From: Plantago ovata
Lineage: Eukaryota > Streptophyta > Magnoliopsida > Lamiales > Plantaginaceae
Reading direction: 5' to 3'
DNA: 64,000 nucleotides
NCBI GenBank assembly: GCA_028274465.1
Contig: CM051458.1
Span: 25,435,566 to 25,499,565, forward strand
Position numbers and translations under genes: made by a program. Shown in pieces: positions 1-10,080 of this stretch. How positions within the stretch are numbered: the first letter of the stretch is position 1; each line of letters starts with the position of its first letter. The notes beneath the pieces were generated by a model that was given only the letters and a program-made list of their open reading frames with translations, did no database searches and was not told the DNA's origin.

Positions 1-1046
1 AGATCACTAGATTAGTTAGATTGCTATTTAGAGTGTTCCATTATGATATCCCTTTCCTCAAACATAGGTGAGAACTAACTACAGGTACTATAGCTGAAAC
101 TAACCTTTCCATTACCCTTACAAACTAGATTAGTTGTCTATTGATTCATTCATTCACTTTCTATTGCTTTAGGTAGATGAAAGATACAATCCCATGTAAA
201 GAATGAGTTGTATGTCTTCCCTTTATCTAGAACAACAACTAGATCACTAGATTAGTTAGATTGCTATTTAGAGTGTTCCATTATGATATCCCTTTCCTCA
301 AACATAGGAGAGAACTAACTACAAGTACTATAGCTGAAACTAACCTTTCCATTACCCTTACAAACTAGATTAGTTGTCTATTGATTCATTCATTCACTTT
401 CTATTGCTTTAGGTAGATGAAAGATACAATCCCATGTAAAGAATGAGTTGTATGTCTTTCCTTTATCTAGAACAACAACTACATCACTAGATTAGTTAGA
501 TTGCTATTTAGAGTGTTACATTATGATATCCCTTTCCTCAAACATAGGAGAGAACTAACTACAAGTACTATAGCTGAAACTAACCTTTCCATTACACTTA
601 CAAACTAGATTAGTTGCCTATTGACTCATTCATTCACTTTCTATTGCTTTAGGTAGACGAAAGATACAATCCCATGGAAAGAATGAGTTGTATGTCTTCC
701 CTTTATCTAGAACAACAACTAGATCACTAGATTAGTTAGATTGTTATTTAGAGTGTTCCATTATGATATCCCTTTCCTCAAACATAGGTTAGAACTAACT
801 ACAAGTACTATAGCTGAAACTAACCTTTCTATTACCCTTACAAACTAGATTAGTTGTCTATTGATTCATGCATTCACTTTCAATTGCTTTAGGTAGATGA
901 AAGATACAATCCCATGTAAAGAATGAGTTGTATGTCTTCCCTTTATCTCGAACAACAACTAGATCACTAGATTAGTTAGATTGCTATTTAGAGTGTTCCA
1001 TTATGATATCCCTTTCCTCAAACATAGGAGAGAACTAACTACAAGT
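1..1046 (+). repeat. 240-bp satellite array, forward orientation
   Basis: Monomers begin with agatcactagattag at 1, 241, 481, 721 and 961, giving an exact 240-bp period. Copies differ by scattered substitutions: acatcact at 481, catggaaa near 674, gcattcactttcaattg near 869. The same ordered variants recur at about 10,312-11,357, so this is part of the same higher-order array. It is cut at 1046 by LINE-1. The consensus is AT-rich and has no CpG. I see no coding potential. Confidence 0.97.
1036..1046. repeat. Target-site duplication of LINE-1, left copy
   Basis: The 11-bp sequence taactacaagt occurs here just before the LINE and again, identical, at 7394-7404 just after the poly(A) tail. It is satellite sequence, so the two copies mark a target-primed insertion into the satellite. 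Confidence 0.93.
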
Positions 1047-1080
1047 CATTCTTTAGAAAAAGTCGAAATTTCTCTCCTAA

Positions 1081-1440
1081 ATTTTAGGAGATGCCCTAAT
1101 TCTGCCGTTCCCGTATTCCGGCCACCGGTCTCCGGCGGTGGATCTGTGCGTCGCACGCGCCTTTCCGTTACATTCCACTCTTCAAGGGCTATCTATCCAT
1201 ACCAAGTTTGCCCGTTTTGGAAATCGGACGCGCCCTATACGTATTTTCCGATTTCGTATAATTTAGGAGATGCCCTAATTCTGCCGTTCCCGTATTCCGG
1301 CCACCAGTCTCCGACGGTAGATCTGTGATTCTCACGCGCCACTCCATTCTCTTCCCCTCTACAAGGGCTATCCATCCATACCAAGTTTGCTCGTTTTGGA
1401 CGTCGGACGCGCCCTGTACGTATTTTCCGATTTCGTATAA
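1081..1440 (+). repeat. Tandem duplication (about 180 bp x 2) in LINE-1 5' UTR
   Basis: Two consecutive units of about 179-180 bp start at about 1081 and 1261. Both contain aggagatgccctaattctgc near the start, then ccaagtttg (1202 and 1381), and end near gtattttccgatttcgtata. They differ by substitutions and a few small shifts. They lie directly upstream of ORF1, where a LINE's internal promoter is expected, and are GC-richer than the satellite. A promoter role is inference. Confidence 0.85.
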
Positions 1441-1485
1441 TTTATATTTTCCGGATTCTGTTACAGTTTTGCAGGTTTGCAAGAT

Positions 1486-3075
1486 ATGGCTCACCACCAC
1501 CGTACTGCGGCGGAGGTCCTTGCCACACCACCCAACACGGGAACGAACCGGCCTGCTTGGGTCCTTGATGGACCAAAGTTTATGCCGGTTCGATCAGGTA
1601 ATATCGTTTCTGTTTCTTTGGACGATAATTTCTTACAATCGAGGGTTGATACCTGCTCTCGTTTTGCATGTATTGGTCGCCTCATGATGCCAAAAGGATC
1701 TGTTCCATGGAAATATCATGATTTGAAGCAGGCGTTACACGCTCTTTGGAAGATTACAGATTGTCGAATGCTTGCAATCGGGCATGGATTTTATATCTTT
1801 CAGTTTGCTACGGAAGAACAAAGGAACGAGATTCTGGATTCTAGTTCCTTTAAACTCAATTTGGGTACACTGTATATGCAACCTTGGGTGCCAAATTTCG
1901 ACCCTGGCAAGGCTGCTACTACTCTAGCTAAAGTTTGGATTCGTTTATTTGGTCTTGGTTATGAATATCTTCATCGATCAATAATTCTTAGTCTTGCTGC
2001 TGCATTTGGTCGCCCAATACGTATTGATACGAACTCTTTGGATAGATGCTTTGGAACATATGTGAAGGTGTTGGTGGAGGTTGATTTTTCAACACCTATT
2101 GATACGTTTGTGTTATTGGAAACTTCCACAGCTACAATCAGAGTGGAGATGTCTATGGAAGATTGTCCCGCGTTTTGCACTCATTGCATGGCTCTTGGAC
2201 ATATGACTGCTGCTTGTTCACGAGTCCCAGGGGCCGGAGGACTTAACTCTCGTGATGTTGGTAGGGATGCCAATCGACGTGCTGCACACCAGGTCCCTCG
2301 CCAAGCAACGCGTCCAGGTCAGCGCACTTTGGATCCAAGCAACGAACAGCAAATTGAGAACAATATTGCCCAACCAGAGACCATGGCTGCTGTTTCGGCT
2401 CAACATGAGGAGCTTGCGGTGTATGGAGCACAACGTTCTTCCAAAAGTGCTCCAGCACATGATGAGCTCAAGCATACGGAAGGGGTGCTGCAATGTGTTA
2501 CTCCGGCTAGTTCGCCTACAACAAATTCTAGCACGATCCCGGTTGTTCAGTTAATCCTAAATTCTTTGGGTCCGTCTGAGGGTTTGACAGAATCCCTTCC
2601 TCCTGAGCAGTCTATCTCAGTTCAACAAGAGGATACGGAGGGGTACCAGGTTGTCTCACCAAAAAAGAATCGACCTTTACCAAGGCGTAATGTCACTAAG
2701 GGTTCTAGTTCTTTGACAGCCGGTCCCATGGTAACTCCTTTTCTGTCCAAAGTTATTGCTGCTCGTGTCAATAAGTATGGTCCGCTTCGGGATTTGGAGA
2801 ACTCAAGCTCTACTCTACCTGCTCTTGGAGGCTCTTCTATTTCTGCCTCATCCGGTGGTGGTGACAATGCAACACTTGTTCCTCTATTAGAGGCTGGGGA
2901 TGTTCAAGACTCCATTGAGTTCGTTAAGGGACAGAGGCCTGGTCCCAAAGAGAAAATGCTCATCGCATCTAAACGTTCCTGGTTCGAGTTATCTGAAGAA
3001 GAAAATCAGGAGGCTGCTGCAGAGGTCAATTCACGGTCAGATTTGACCGTTACAACATCCACTGTTTCTCAATGA
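1486..3075 (+). CDS. LINE-1 ORF1 protein (DUF4283 / CCHC zinc-knuckle RNA-binding protein)
   Basis: An open frame of 529 codons starts at the ATG at 1486 (MAHHHRTAAEV); the frame is open a few codons further upstream but without an ATG. Residues about 40-210 resemble DUF4283, the RRM-like domain of plant LINE ORF1 proteins, including a motif LYMQPWVPNF at about 125. A CCHC zinc knuckle (C-X2-C-X4-H-X4-C, CTHCMALGHMTAAC) lies at about residues 231-244. The rest is a low-complexity, Ser/Thr/Gln-rich tail. The family coats LINE RNA in a ribonucleoprotein. The stop TGA overlaps the ORF2 ATG as ATGA (3072-3075). No lesion is visible, so this ORF could still be translated. Confidence 0.9.
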   Translation: MAHHHRTAAEVLATPPNTGTNRPAWVLDGPKFMPVRSGNIVSVSLDDNFLQSRVDTCSRFACIGRLMMPKGSVPWKYHDLKQALHALWKITDCRMLAIGHGFYIFQFATEEQRNEILDSSSFKLNLGTLYMQPWVPNFDPGKAATTLAKVWIRLFGLGYEYLHRSIILSLAAAFGRPIRIDTNSLDRCFGTYVKVLVEVDFSTPIDTFVLLETSTATIRVEMSMEDCPAFCTHCMALGHMTAACSRVPGAGGLNSRDVGRDANRRAAHQVPRQATRPGQRTLDPSNEQQIENNIAQPETMAAVSAQHEELAVYGAQRSSKSAPAHDELKHTEGVLQCVTPASSPTTNSSTIPVVQLILNSLGPSEGLTESLPPEQSISVQQEDTEGYQVVSPKKNRPLPRRNVTKGSSSLTAGPMVTPFLSKVIAARVNKYGPLRDLENSSSTLPALGGSSISASSGGGDNATLVPLLEAGDVQDSIEFVKGQRPGPKEKMLIASKRSWFELSEEENQEAAAEVNSRSDLTVTTSTVSQ

Positions 3076-6000
3076 ATGTTCTTTTTTGGAACATTCGGGG
3101 CATTGGCAACTCGCCATCCCAAAATATGCTTCGAAAGCATTGTATCACATCTCACCCTCAGTGGTTAGCAATAGCGGAGCCAAAAGTCCCTTTTGACTCC
3201 ATTCACTCTTCTTACTGGAACTCTCTTGGGTATCGTCTGGCTGGCTTTCATACGTCTTCCGGATTCTTGCCCAACATTTGGGTTCTGGAGCATTCTTCTT
3301 TGGATACTTCTACGATGATATTCTCCTCTTCGCAGATGATTGTCATTCAGGTTGTATTCCTCCATCACACTTTTCTAATTGCTTTCTTTGGAATGATATT
3401 CAATCACTACCAAGTTTGCCTCTTTTACTTGTAGGTGATTTCAATTCGGTTTTAGGGGCTCATGAACGCTCAAATGGTTCTTCCCCGGCCCGCATTGAGA
3501 TACAAGAGTTTACTGATTTTATCAATAATGGGAATCTGCTGGAACCGGCTAGTTCTGGATGTTTTTTCACTTGGTCAAATCATCACTTCACTCACGGTTA
3601 TATGGAATCCAGAATTGATAGAGTTTTGGCTACTAACTCTTTCATGGATATCTGGGAGGCGGTATCTTATCATGTCGGGATTCGTAATTGCTCAGATCAT
3701 AGTCCGCTTCTAGTCAGTTGCTCCTCTGGACATCTACGCTTGCCACGACCTTTCAGGTTCCAAAACATGTGGCTAAGTCATAAAGCGTTTGAAGAAGTGG
3801 TCCGTGCATCCTGGACTGCTCCACTCTCGGCTTCAGGGGCTTGCGCGGTTGTGATGGGTAAGCTCAAGCGTCTAAAGTGCTGCCTTCATTTTTGGAATGT
3901 GGAGGTTTTTGGTCATCTTTCAGCAAAATTGTCAGCAGCTCAGGCGCGTATTGAAGAGGTGCAAGGGGAGTTAGCTGATTCAGGGCCAATTGATTCGCTA
4001 CACATTCAGGAGAAAGAGGCACTTGAGCATTATAATAGTATTCTGGATCAGGAGGCTACTTTTTTACGGCAGAAGAGCAGGTCCTCGTGGTTACAGGATG
4101 GTGATCGTAATACGGCTTTTTTCCACAGGAGCTTGAAGGTAACTAAAGGTCATGGTGGCATAGCATCTTTACTAATTAATGATGAGCTAACCGGAGATCG
4201 AACTTTGATTCGAGATCATGTTGTAAGTTACTATGAAGGTCTTTTTCGGCAAGATGTATCTGTAGCGCCTTCCTTCCATGGAATGGAGTCCTTAATCTCC
4301 AATTTGGTGTCGGATGAGCAGAATCGGGATCTTACTCGCACTCCAACCGCTGATGAGATTAAACATGTGGTCTTTGGTATGAATCCAGACAGTGCGCCTG
4401 GCCCGGATGGTTTTGGAGGTAAATTCTATCAACGCATGTGGCATATTGTTGGTGAGGATGTTGCCAACGCTGTTCGATCGTTCTTTATTCATGGTGAGTT
4501 TCCCTCGGGTTTCAATGCCAGTTTTGTTACACTAATTCCCAAGCTTAAGGATGCCACACGTATTGAGGATTTTAGGCCAATTGTTTTGGGTAATTTTCTG
4601 TATAAGATCATTACAAAGATCCTCTCTGATCGGCTAGGATCTATTCTTTCGAATTTGCTTTCTTATCATCAGTTTGGGTTTATTCCTGGGAAAAGAATTC
4701 ATGACTGCATTGCTTTGGCGTCTGAAGGTGTCAATAGTTTGGGTCTCCGTTGTATGGATGGGAACATGGTTATTAAGATCGATATTCGTAAGGCTTTCGA
4801 TACTTTAAACTGGGATTTTCTGCTTGAGGTGTTACGGATTATGAATTTTTCAGACTCCTTTATAGCTTGGGTGCGATTCATTCTTCATTCTGCTAGACTT
4901 TCTGTTCTGATCAATGGTGCACCGGAAGGCTATTTCAGTTGCTCTCAAGGGGTTCGTCAAGGAGATCCTCTATCACCGTTACTTTTCTGTTTGGCCGAAG
5001 AGATCTTCAGTCGATTACTCACTCATTCGGCCTCTATAGGGGAGTTGTCTCCTTTATTTCTCGGTCGTAACATTACTTTCCCCTCACATTTACTTTACGC
5101 CGATGATGTAATTATTTTTTGCAGAGCTTCAACGTCGAACTGCAGGACTTTATTGAAGATACTTAGATGCTATAAGGATTGGTCCGGACAAAGCTACAAC
5201 CCTGCCAAATCTCGGGTTTACTTTAGTTCTTGTATTACGCCAGCTCGCACTCGCCGTTTGGGTCGCATTCTTGGCATTGGAACAGGTTCCTTACCTTTCT
5301 CGTACCTTGGTGTTCCGCTTTTTGTGGGTGTTCCAAGAAGGCGCCATTTACAGGGTATTGCGGATGGGATTATAGCCAAATTTGCTAGATGGAAAGGTTC
5401 TTCTTTGTCTATGGCAGGCCGTATATGTCTTGTGCACTCTGTTATTCAAGGTGCGTTTGTTCATTCAATGATGGTTTATAGATGGCCAAAGTATCTTCTT
5501 CGCTTTGTAGAAAGTAGAATGCGGAACTTTGTCTTCACGGGTGATATTCTCAAGATTGGCACCATTCGGGTCTCTTGGAAGCGTTGTTGTGCGCCTAAGG
5601 GTGAAGGGGGTTTGGGTCTTCGCTCAATGGTCGCTGCCAATAATTCATTCCTCTCTCGGTTTACCAGGGATGTTTTGAATCAAAAGGCGCCGTATATGAG
5701 TATTTTGCTTGATCGCTTTTTCTCCCATGGTCAATTACGGAGTTATGTTCGTTCTTCGATTTGGTTTGGTTTTAAGGATAGCTATCCTGCTCTTATCAAT
5801 GGGTCTCGCTGGTTGGTTGGGAGCAACTCACAGATTCGCTTTTGGCTTGATAATTGGCTGGGTTACTGCATTGCGGATAGAATTGAGATCCCTACTCATC
5901 TTAGGCATCATTTTGATTTCGCCATCTCTGACTATGTGACGAATGATAGCTGGGATCTCATTCCAGAATTTGTTGCGGCATATCCGGAGGTTGCTTATGA

Positions 6001-7165
6001 TATCTTCAATTACCAGTTAGCTCCTGCTGGGGAGGACACAAGAATCTGGACTTCTTCTAGAGATGGCACTACTTCTAGTGCAATTTTCTATCAGCATCTA
6101 CGCCCATCCTTCCCTACGGTTAATTGGGGAGACTGGATTTGGTCCTCTTACATTCCTCCTCGACGTTCTATCACTACTTGGAAAGCTATCCACAACAAGC
6201 TCCCTACCCTTGATAATCTTCGCACTATTGGGTTTATGGGACCTTCGATTTGTATTTTCTGCATGTCTAATGAAGAGGATATGGACCACATGTTGGTGAG
6301 ATGTACATTTACCCATACTATTTGGTTGCGTATATTTGATATTTTTCATTTGACTATGCCAGATTTTAATGGGTTCCACGAGTTGGTGATATTTGCGATG
6401 GCCAGACGATTCAGTACACAGGTTTTTGCTCTATGGAGACTAGTGTTTGTTACCTTGGTGTGGATTTTATGGTCTACTCGCAACCGCTGGATTTTTGAGA
6501 ACAAGCAGTTCTCTATTTCCTCCGTTCTCCATAGGCTATTGCGCACGGTTCATGAGCAAGGCAACCTTCTAAAAGGTACGATGTATAATTCTGTGGATGA
6601 TCTTATGACTTTGCATACTTTTGGCATTACAGGTTGCTCTAGACCTCCTCCCGTGATTAAAGAGGTTCACTGGATTCCGCCTTCAAGTGGATGGATTAAA
6701 TGCAACACCGATGGTAGTGCTAAAGGTGCTCCGGGCGACGCTATTGCAGTTGGGGTTTTTAGGGATGCCTTTGGTGTGGTGAAGGGTTGTTTTGTGCAAC
6801 ATTTGGGTCGTCTTTTTGCTTTTGAAGCCGAGTTGGCAGCCGTGATGTATGCCATTGAGATTGCGGTTTTACACGGCTGGAATAAGCTTTGGCTTGAGAC
6901 GGATTCAGCCTATGTCGAAGGCCTTTTGCTCACTCGCTCCAACAATGTTCCCTGGCAGTTTCGAAATCGTTGGTTGAGGGTTCTCGCGCTGTTGGGACTT
7001 TTTGATTTCAAGATCACGCATATCTATAGGGAAGGCAATGCAGTAGCAGATACTCTTTCTAATCACCATACCGATGGTTATTGGCCTCATCAAATTGATT
7101 GTATTGTGGATCAGGTGCTCAGAGATGCTTCGGGGCAGCCTTATTTTCGTTTCATGCAGCACTAA
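3072..7165 (+). pseudogene. LINE-1 ORF2 (APE endonuclease, RT, zf-RVT, RNase H), frameshifted
   Basis: ORF2 starts at the ATG overlapping the ORF1 stop (MNVLFWNIRG, the endonuclease N-terminal Asn motif). The frame breaks near 3385. Compared with LINE-3 about 37 bases are missing between LIAF and the LW motif, removing some 12-13 endonuclease residues and shifting the frame. Everything after is one open frame to 7165: GDFN (about 3434), SDH (3692), RT motifs including a PDGFGG box, FVTLIPK, DIRKAFD, QGDPLSPLLF and YADD (5096-5107), a zinc-finger-like zf-RVT region (CIFC...H...C, about 6250-6305), and a C-terminal RNase H with DGS (about 6710), FEAEL, ETDSAY and the ADTLSN Asp. Reverse transcriptase and RNase H look intact; the endonuclease does not. 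Confidence 0.92.
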
Positions 7166-7393
7166 CACTCAGGCACTCTTTCCCATCTGTAGGTTTTTCC
7201 CACTGGGTTTTTCTATGGATGGGTTTTAACGAGGCCCGTGGTTGCAACCAGGAATTTCTTTTCCTGGGTTAGTTTTCTGTGTACATTAGATTTGTCTTTG
7301 TATTCTTGTTTGCATCTACGTCCGCATGTGGGCTGTAGATTGGTCTCTGACATTCTGTTATTTTTAATACAAGCGCGGTTTATTTAAAAAAAA
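7166..7393 (+). other. LINE-1 3' UTR and A8 tail
   Basis: This is non-coding sequence between the ORF2 stop and the TSD. It contains ttttaacgaggcccg followed by the perfect 10-bp palindrome ggttgcaacc at 7240-7249, both shared with LINE-2 and LINE-3 although the surrounding UTR is diverged. It ends in A8 at 7386-7393. The conserved block is a candidate for the RNA structure that ORF2 protein recognises to start reverse transcription; that role is inferred. Confidence 0.85.
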
Positions 7394-7518
7394 TAACTAC
7401 AAGTACTATAGCTGAAACTAACCTATCCATTACCCTTACAAACTAGATTAGTTGTCTATTGATTCATTCATTGACTTTCTATTGCTTTAGGTAGATGAAA
7501 GATACAATCTCATGTAAA
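7394..7518 (+). repeat. Satellite remnant between LINE-1 and LINE-2
   Basis: Starts with the LINE-1 right TSD (7394-7404) and continues the same monomer in register, with the variants cctatccatt and cattgacttt seen at about 11,376-11,430. It ends at catgtaaa, which is part of the LINE-2 TSD. Confidence 0.95.
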
Positions 7519-7519
7519 T

Positions 7520-9042
7520 TTAAGCTATCTTGCAAGGCTCACGTGGGATATTTGGGTGGCTAAGATCCCTTACTTGGAGGTTTTTCGTCACAGGTTTCTT
7601 CGGGGCAGCCAGTTGCGCTCCTATGTTACTTCGTCTATCTGGTTCGGTTTTCGAGATTGTTTGCCTAAACTTGCTTCTTCCACTCGGTGGTTGGTTTCTC
7701 AAGGTTCTACCATTCGTTTTTGGCTTGATAACTGGCTAGGCTACATTATTGCTGACCGTGTAGGTATTCCGGATCACCTACGATCGCACTTTGAGTTCAC
7801 AATAAGTGATTACTGGACTCCATTGGGTTGGTTAATTTCTGACTCGTTTAGGGCTGCCTTCCCAGCAGTTACTCAGGATGTTCTGGATTACCATCTTGCA
7901 CCCATGGATTCTGACAAATGCATTTGGACTGAGACTTTGGATGGTGCGATTTCCTCAAAAGCTGCATATCATTTCTTTAGAGAGCATTATCTGGAAGCTA
8001 CATGGGGCTCTTGGATCTGGTCTTCGTTTATCCCTCCTAGGCGTTCAACTATGGTTTGGAAAGCGGTTCATGGCTCTCTTCCAACTTGGGAGAAGCTCCA
8101 GACTCGTGGTTTCATTGGCCCCTCCGTTTGTATCTTTTGCTTTGCTGATTTAGATTGTCACCATCATTTCTTGGTTTCTTGTTCTTTTGCTATTATGATT
8201 TGGCAGCCTATTTTGATTTATTTCAGGTGCCTTTTAGATGTTGCTCTAGCTTTGGTGAGTTTTTGTTATATGCTATGAGCTTCACTTTTAGCCTGCAGGT
8301 TCTGTCGATTTGGAAGCTCACTTTTATCACCACCTGTTGGGCTTTGTGGACGGCCAGGAATCGGTCTCTGTTTGAGAACATAGTAATTCCCAAACATGCT
8401 ATTCTTCTTTCGATCTGGAGTTTAGTTGGGGAGGCGGACTCTTTTTCTCTTGGAGCGATGTCCAACTCTCAGAGTGATCTTCAGGTTTTGCACTCTTTCC
8501 GTATTAAAGGCTGCCCTAGGAGGTTTCGGGATATCATTGAGGTGCGTTGGTATCCCCCAGGCCATGGTTGGGTTAAATGCAATACAGATGGGAGCTCTAT
8601 GGGGGCGCCGGGTGACTCTACGGCAGCGGGAGTCTTTCGAGACTCGAGTGGTGTTGTTCTGGGGTGCTTTGTTCGTCACATGGGCTGCCTTTTCGCATTT
8701 GAGGCTGAGTTAATTGCGTCTATGCATGCTATCTTGATTGCTTTCTCTCGTGGATGGCACCATTTATGGCTGGAATCTGACTCTAGCTATGTTGTCAATC
8801 TGCTCAGCACTCGTTCTTCGCAGGTTCCTTGGAAGTACAGAAATCAGTGGCTACAAATTCTGGAGTGTCTAAACGCTATGGAGTTCAAGGTCTCTCATAT
8901 TGATAGGGAAGGCAATTCCGTTGCGGATGCTCTCTCCAATTTGGCGACGGATGGCTTTTCGGATACCGCTCCTGCTAGTGTTTGTAGTCTTGTATTTAGG
9001 GACATGTTTGGTCTTCCCTATTATAGGTTCCCGCAACATTAA
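7520..9042 (+). pseudogene. LINE-2 ORF2 C-terminal fragment (zf-RVT + RNase H), frameshifted
   Basis: Reading starts mid-protein (LSYLARLTWDIWV at 7520) and runs to the stop at 9042. It covers the region after RT: a tryptophan-rich linker, the zf-RVT segment (VCIFC near 8125 and H...C near 8165) and a complete-looking RNase H with DGS (about 8590), FEAEL, ESDSSY and the ADALSN Asp. A one-base shortening of a T run at 8211-8214 (four T; five in LINE-3) shifts the frame, so the two halves are in different frames. Confidence 0.9.
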
Positions 9043-9248
9043 CGCTCAGGCACTCTTTTTCCCAGGCACGGGTTTTTCCCAATGGGTTTTTCTGTGATTG
9101 GTTTTAACGAGGCCCGCGGTTGCAACCAAGCTACGTTCTCTAGTAGTTTGGGTTAGTTAGCATCTGTGAGTTTACGCTGTTCTTTGCTTTTGTATACTCT
9201 TTGTACTCATTTCCCGTTTAATATATTTGCACCATTCATTCAAAAAAA
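9043..9248 (+). other. LINE-2 3' UTR and poly(A)
   Basis: Non-coding sequence follows the ORF2 stop. It contains the LINE 3'-UTR block ttttaacgaggcccg and the palindrome ggttgcaacc at 9118-9127, then an AT-rich end and A7. Apart from a few substitutions it matches the LINE-3 3' UTR at 49,937-50,143. Confidence 0.85.
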
Positions 9249-9542
9249 CAATCCCATGTAAAGAATGAGTTGTATGTCTTCCCTTTATCTAGAACAACAA
9301 CTAGATCACTAGATTAGTTAGATTGCTATTTAGAGTGTTCCATTATGATATCCCTTTCCTCAAACATAGGAGAGAACTATCTACAAGTACTATAGCTGAA
9401 ACTAACCTTTCCATTACCCTTACAAACTAGATTAGTTGTCTATTGATTCATTCATTCACTTTCTATTGCTTTAGGTAGATGAAAGATACAATCCCATGTA
9501 AAGAATGAGTTGTATGTCTTCCCTTTATCTAGAACAACAACT

Positions 9543-9831
9543 AGATCACTAGATTAGTTAGATTGCTATTTAGAGTGTTCCATTATGATATCCCTTTCCT
9601 CAAACATAGGAGAAAACTAACTACAAGTACTAGAGTTATATACACAATCAAATAAGAAGTTCCCTTGCTTCCTAAATGAGCAAGTTTAATAGTCCATTGA
9701 AACTAACCTATCTATTGTGCTTACTAACTAGATGATTCATTCATCCACTTTCTATTGCTTTATGTAGATGAAAGATATAATACAATGTAAAGAATGAGTT
9801 GTATGTCTTCCCTTTATCTAAAACAACAACT
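9543..9831 (+). repeat. Variant satellite monomer, about 289 bp (type B)
   Basis: This monomer replaces the usual segment after gtacta with a longer stretch beginning gagttatatacacaatcaaa and ending tgattcattcatccac, then returns to the normal sequence. The exchange makes it 49 bp longer. Equivalent monomers are near 14.0, 14.8, 15.5, 17.2 and 18.0 kb. In the reversed arrays they are near 32.3, 33.3, 36.0, 36.8, 37.8, 38.5, 40.3, 41.0, 42.0, 62.7 and 63.5 kb. Confidence 0.9.
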
Positions 9832-10080
9832 AGATCACTAGATTAGTTAGATTGCTATTTAGAGTGTTCCATTATGATATCCCTTTCCTCAAACATAGGT
9901 GAGAACTAACTACAGGTACTATAGCTGAAACTAACCTTTCCATTACCCTTACAAACTAGATTAGTTGTCTATTGATTCATTCATTGACTTTCTATTGCTT
10001 TAGGTAGATGAAAGATACAATCCCATGTAAAGAATGAGTTGTATGTCTTCCCTTTATCTAGAACAACAACTAGATCACTA

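Larger units (their letters stand above)
1047..7393 (+). mobile_element. LINE-1: near-full-length L1-type non-LTR retrotransposon
   Basis: A 6347-bp element interrupts a satellite monomer. In order it holds a 5' UTR with a tandem duplication, ORF1 (RRM-like DUF4283 plus CCHC), ORF2 (endonuclease, reverse transcriptase, zf-RVT, RNase H), a 3' UTR and an A8 tail at 7386-7393. Perfect 11-bp TSDs flank it. Plant L1 LINEs of this build move by nicking the target with the ORF2 endonuclease and reverse transcribing in place. ORF1 is open, but ORF2 carries an out-of-frame deletion in the endonuclease near 3385, so this copy cannot make intact ORF2. It is a different subfamily from LINE-2 and LINE-3: the proteins align throughout but are clearly diverged. 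Confidence 0.95.
7519..9248 (+). mobile_element. LINE-2: 5'-truncated L1-type LINE
   Basis: A 1730-bp fragment holds the C-terminal part of ORF2, a 3' UTR and an A7 tail (9242-9248). It is nearly identical to the 3' end of LINE-3 (48,409-50,143). The flanking TSD is caatcccatgtaaa at 9249-9262 against the same sequence with one mismatch at 7505-7518. Truncation at the 5' end, with AAA shared between target and element at the junction, is typical of aborted target-primed reverse transcription. It lacks endonuclease and RT, so it is dead on arrival. The palindrome ggttgcaacc is at 9118-9127. Confidence 0.94.

Noticed and set aside
981-1687. Short open frames at the satellite/LINE-1 junction and 5' UTR
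   Set aside because: They cross the insertion junction or the duplicated UTR and have no homology; the real start of coding is the ORF1 ATG at 1486.
3278-3384. Apparent N-terminus of the 1295-codon LINE-1 frame
   Set aside because: This part is out of frame with the endonuclease, which is encoded in the other frame from 3072. True ORF2 sequence in that frame begins only after the deletion near 3385.
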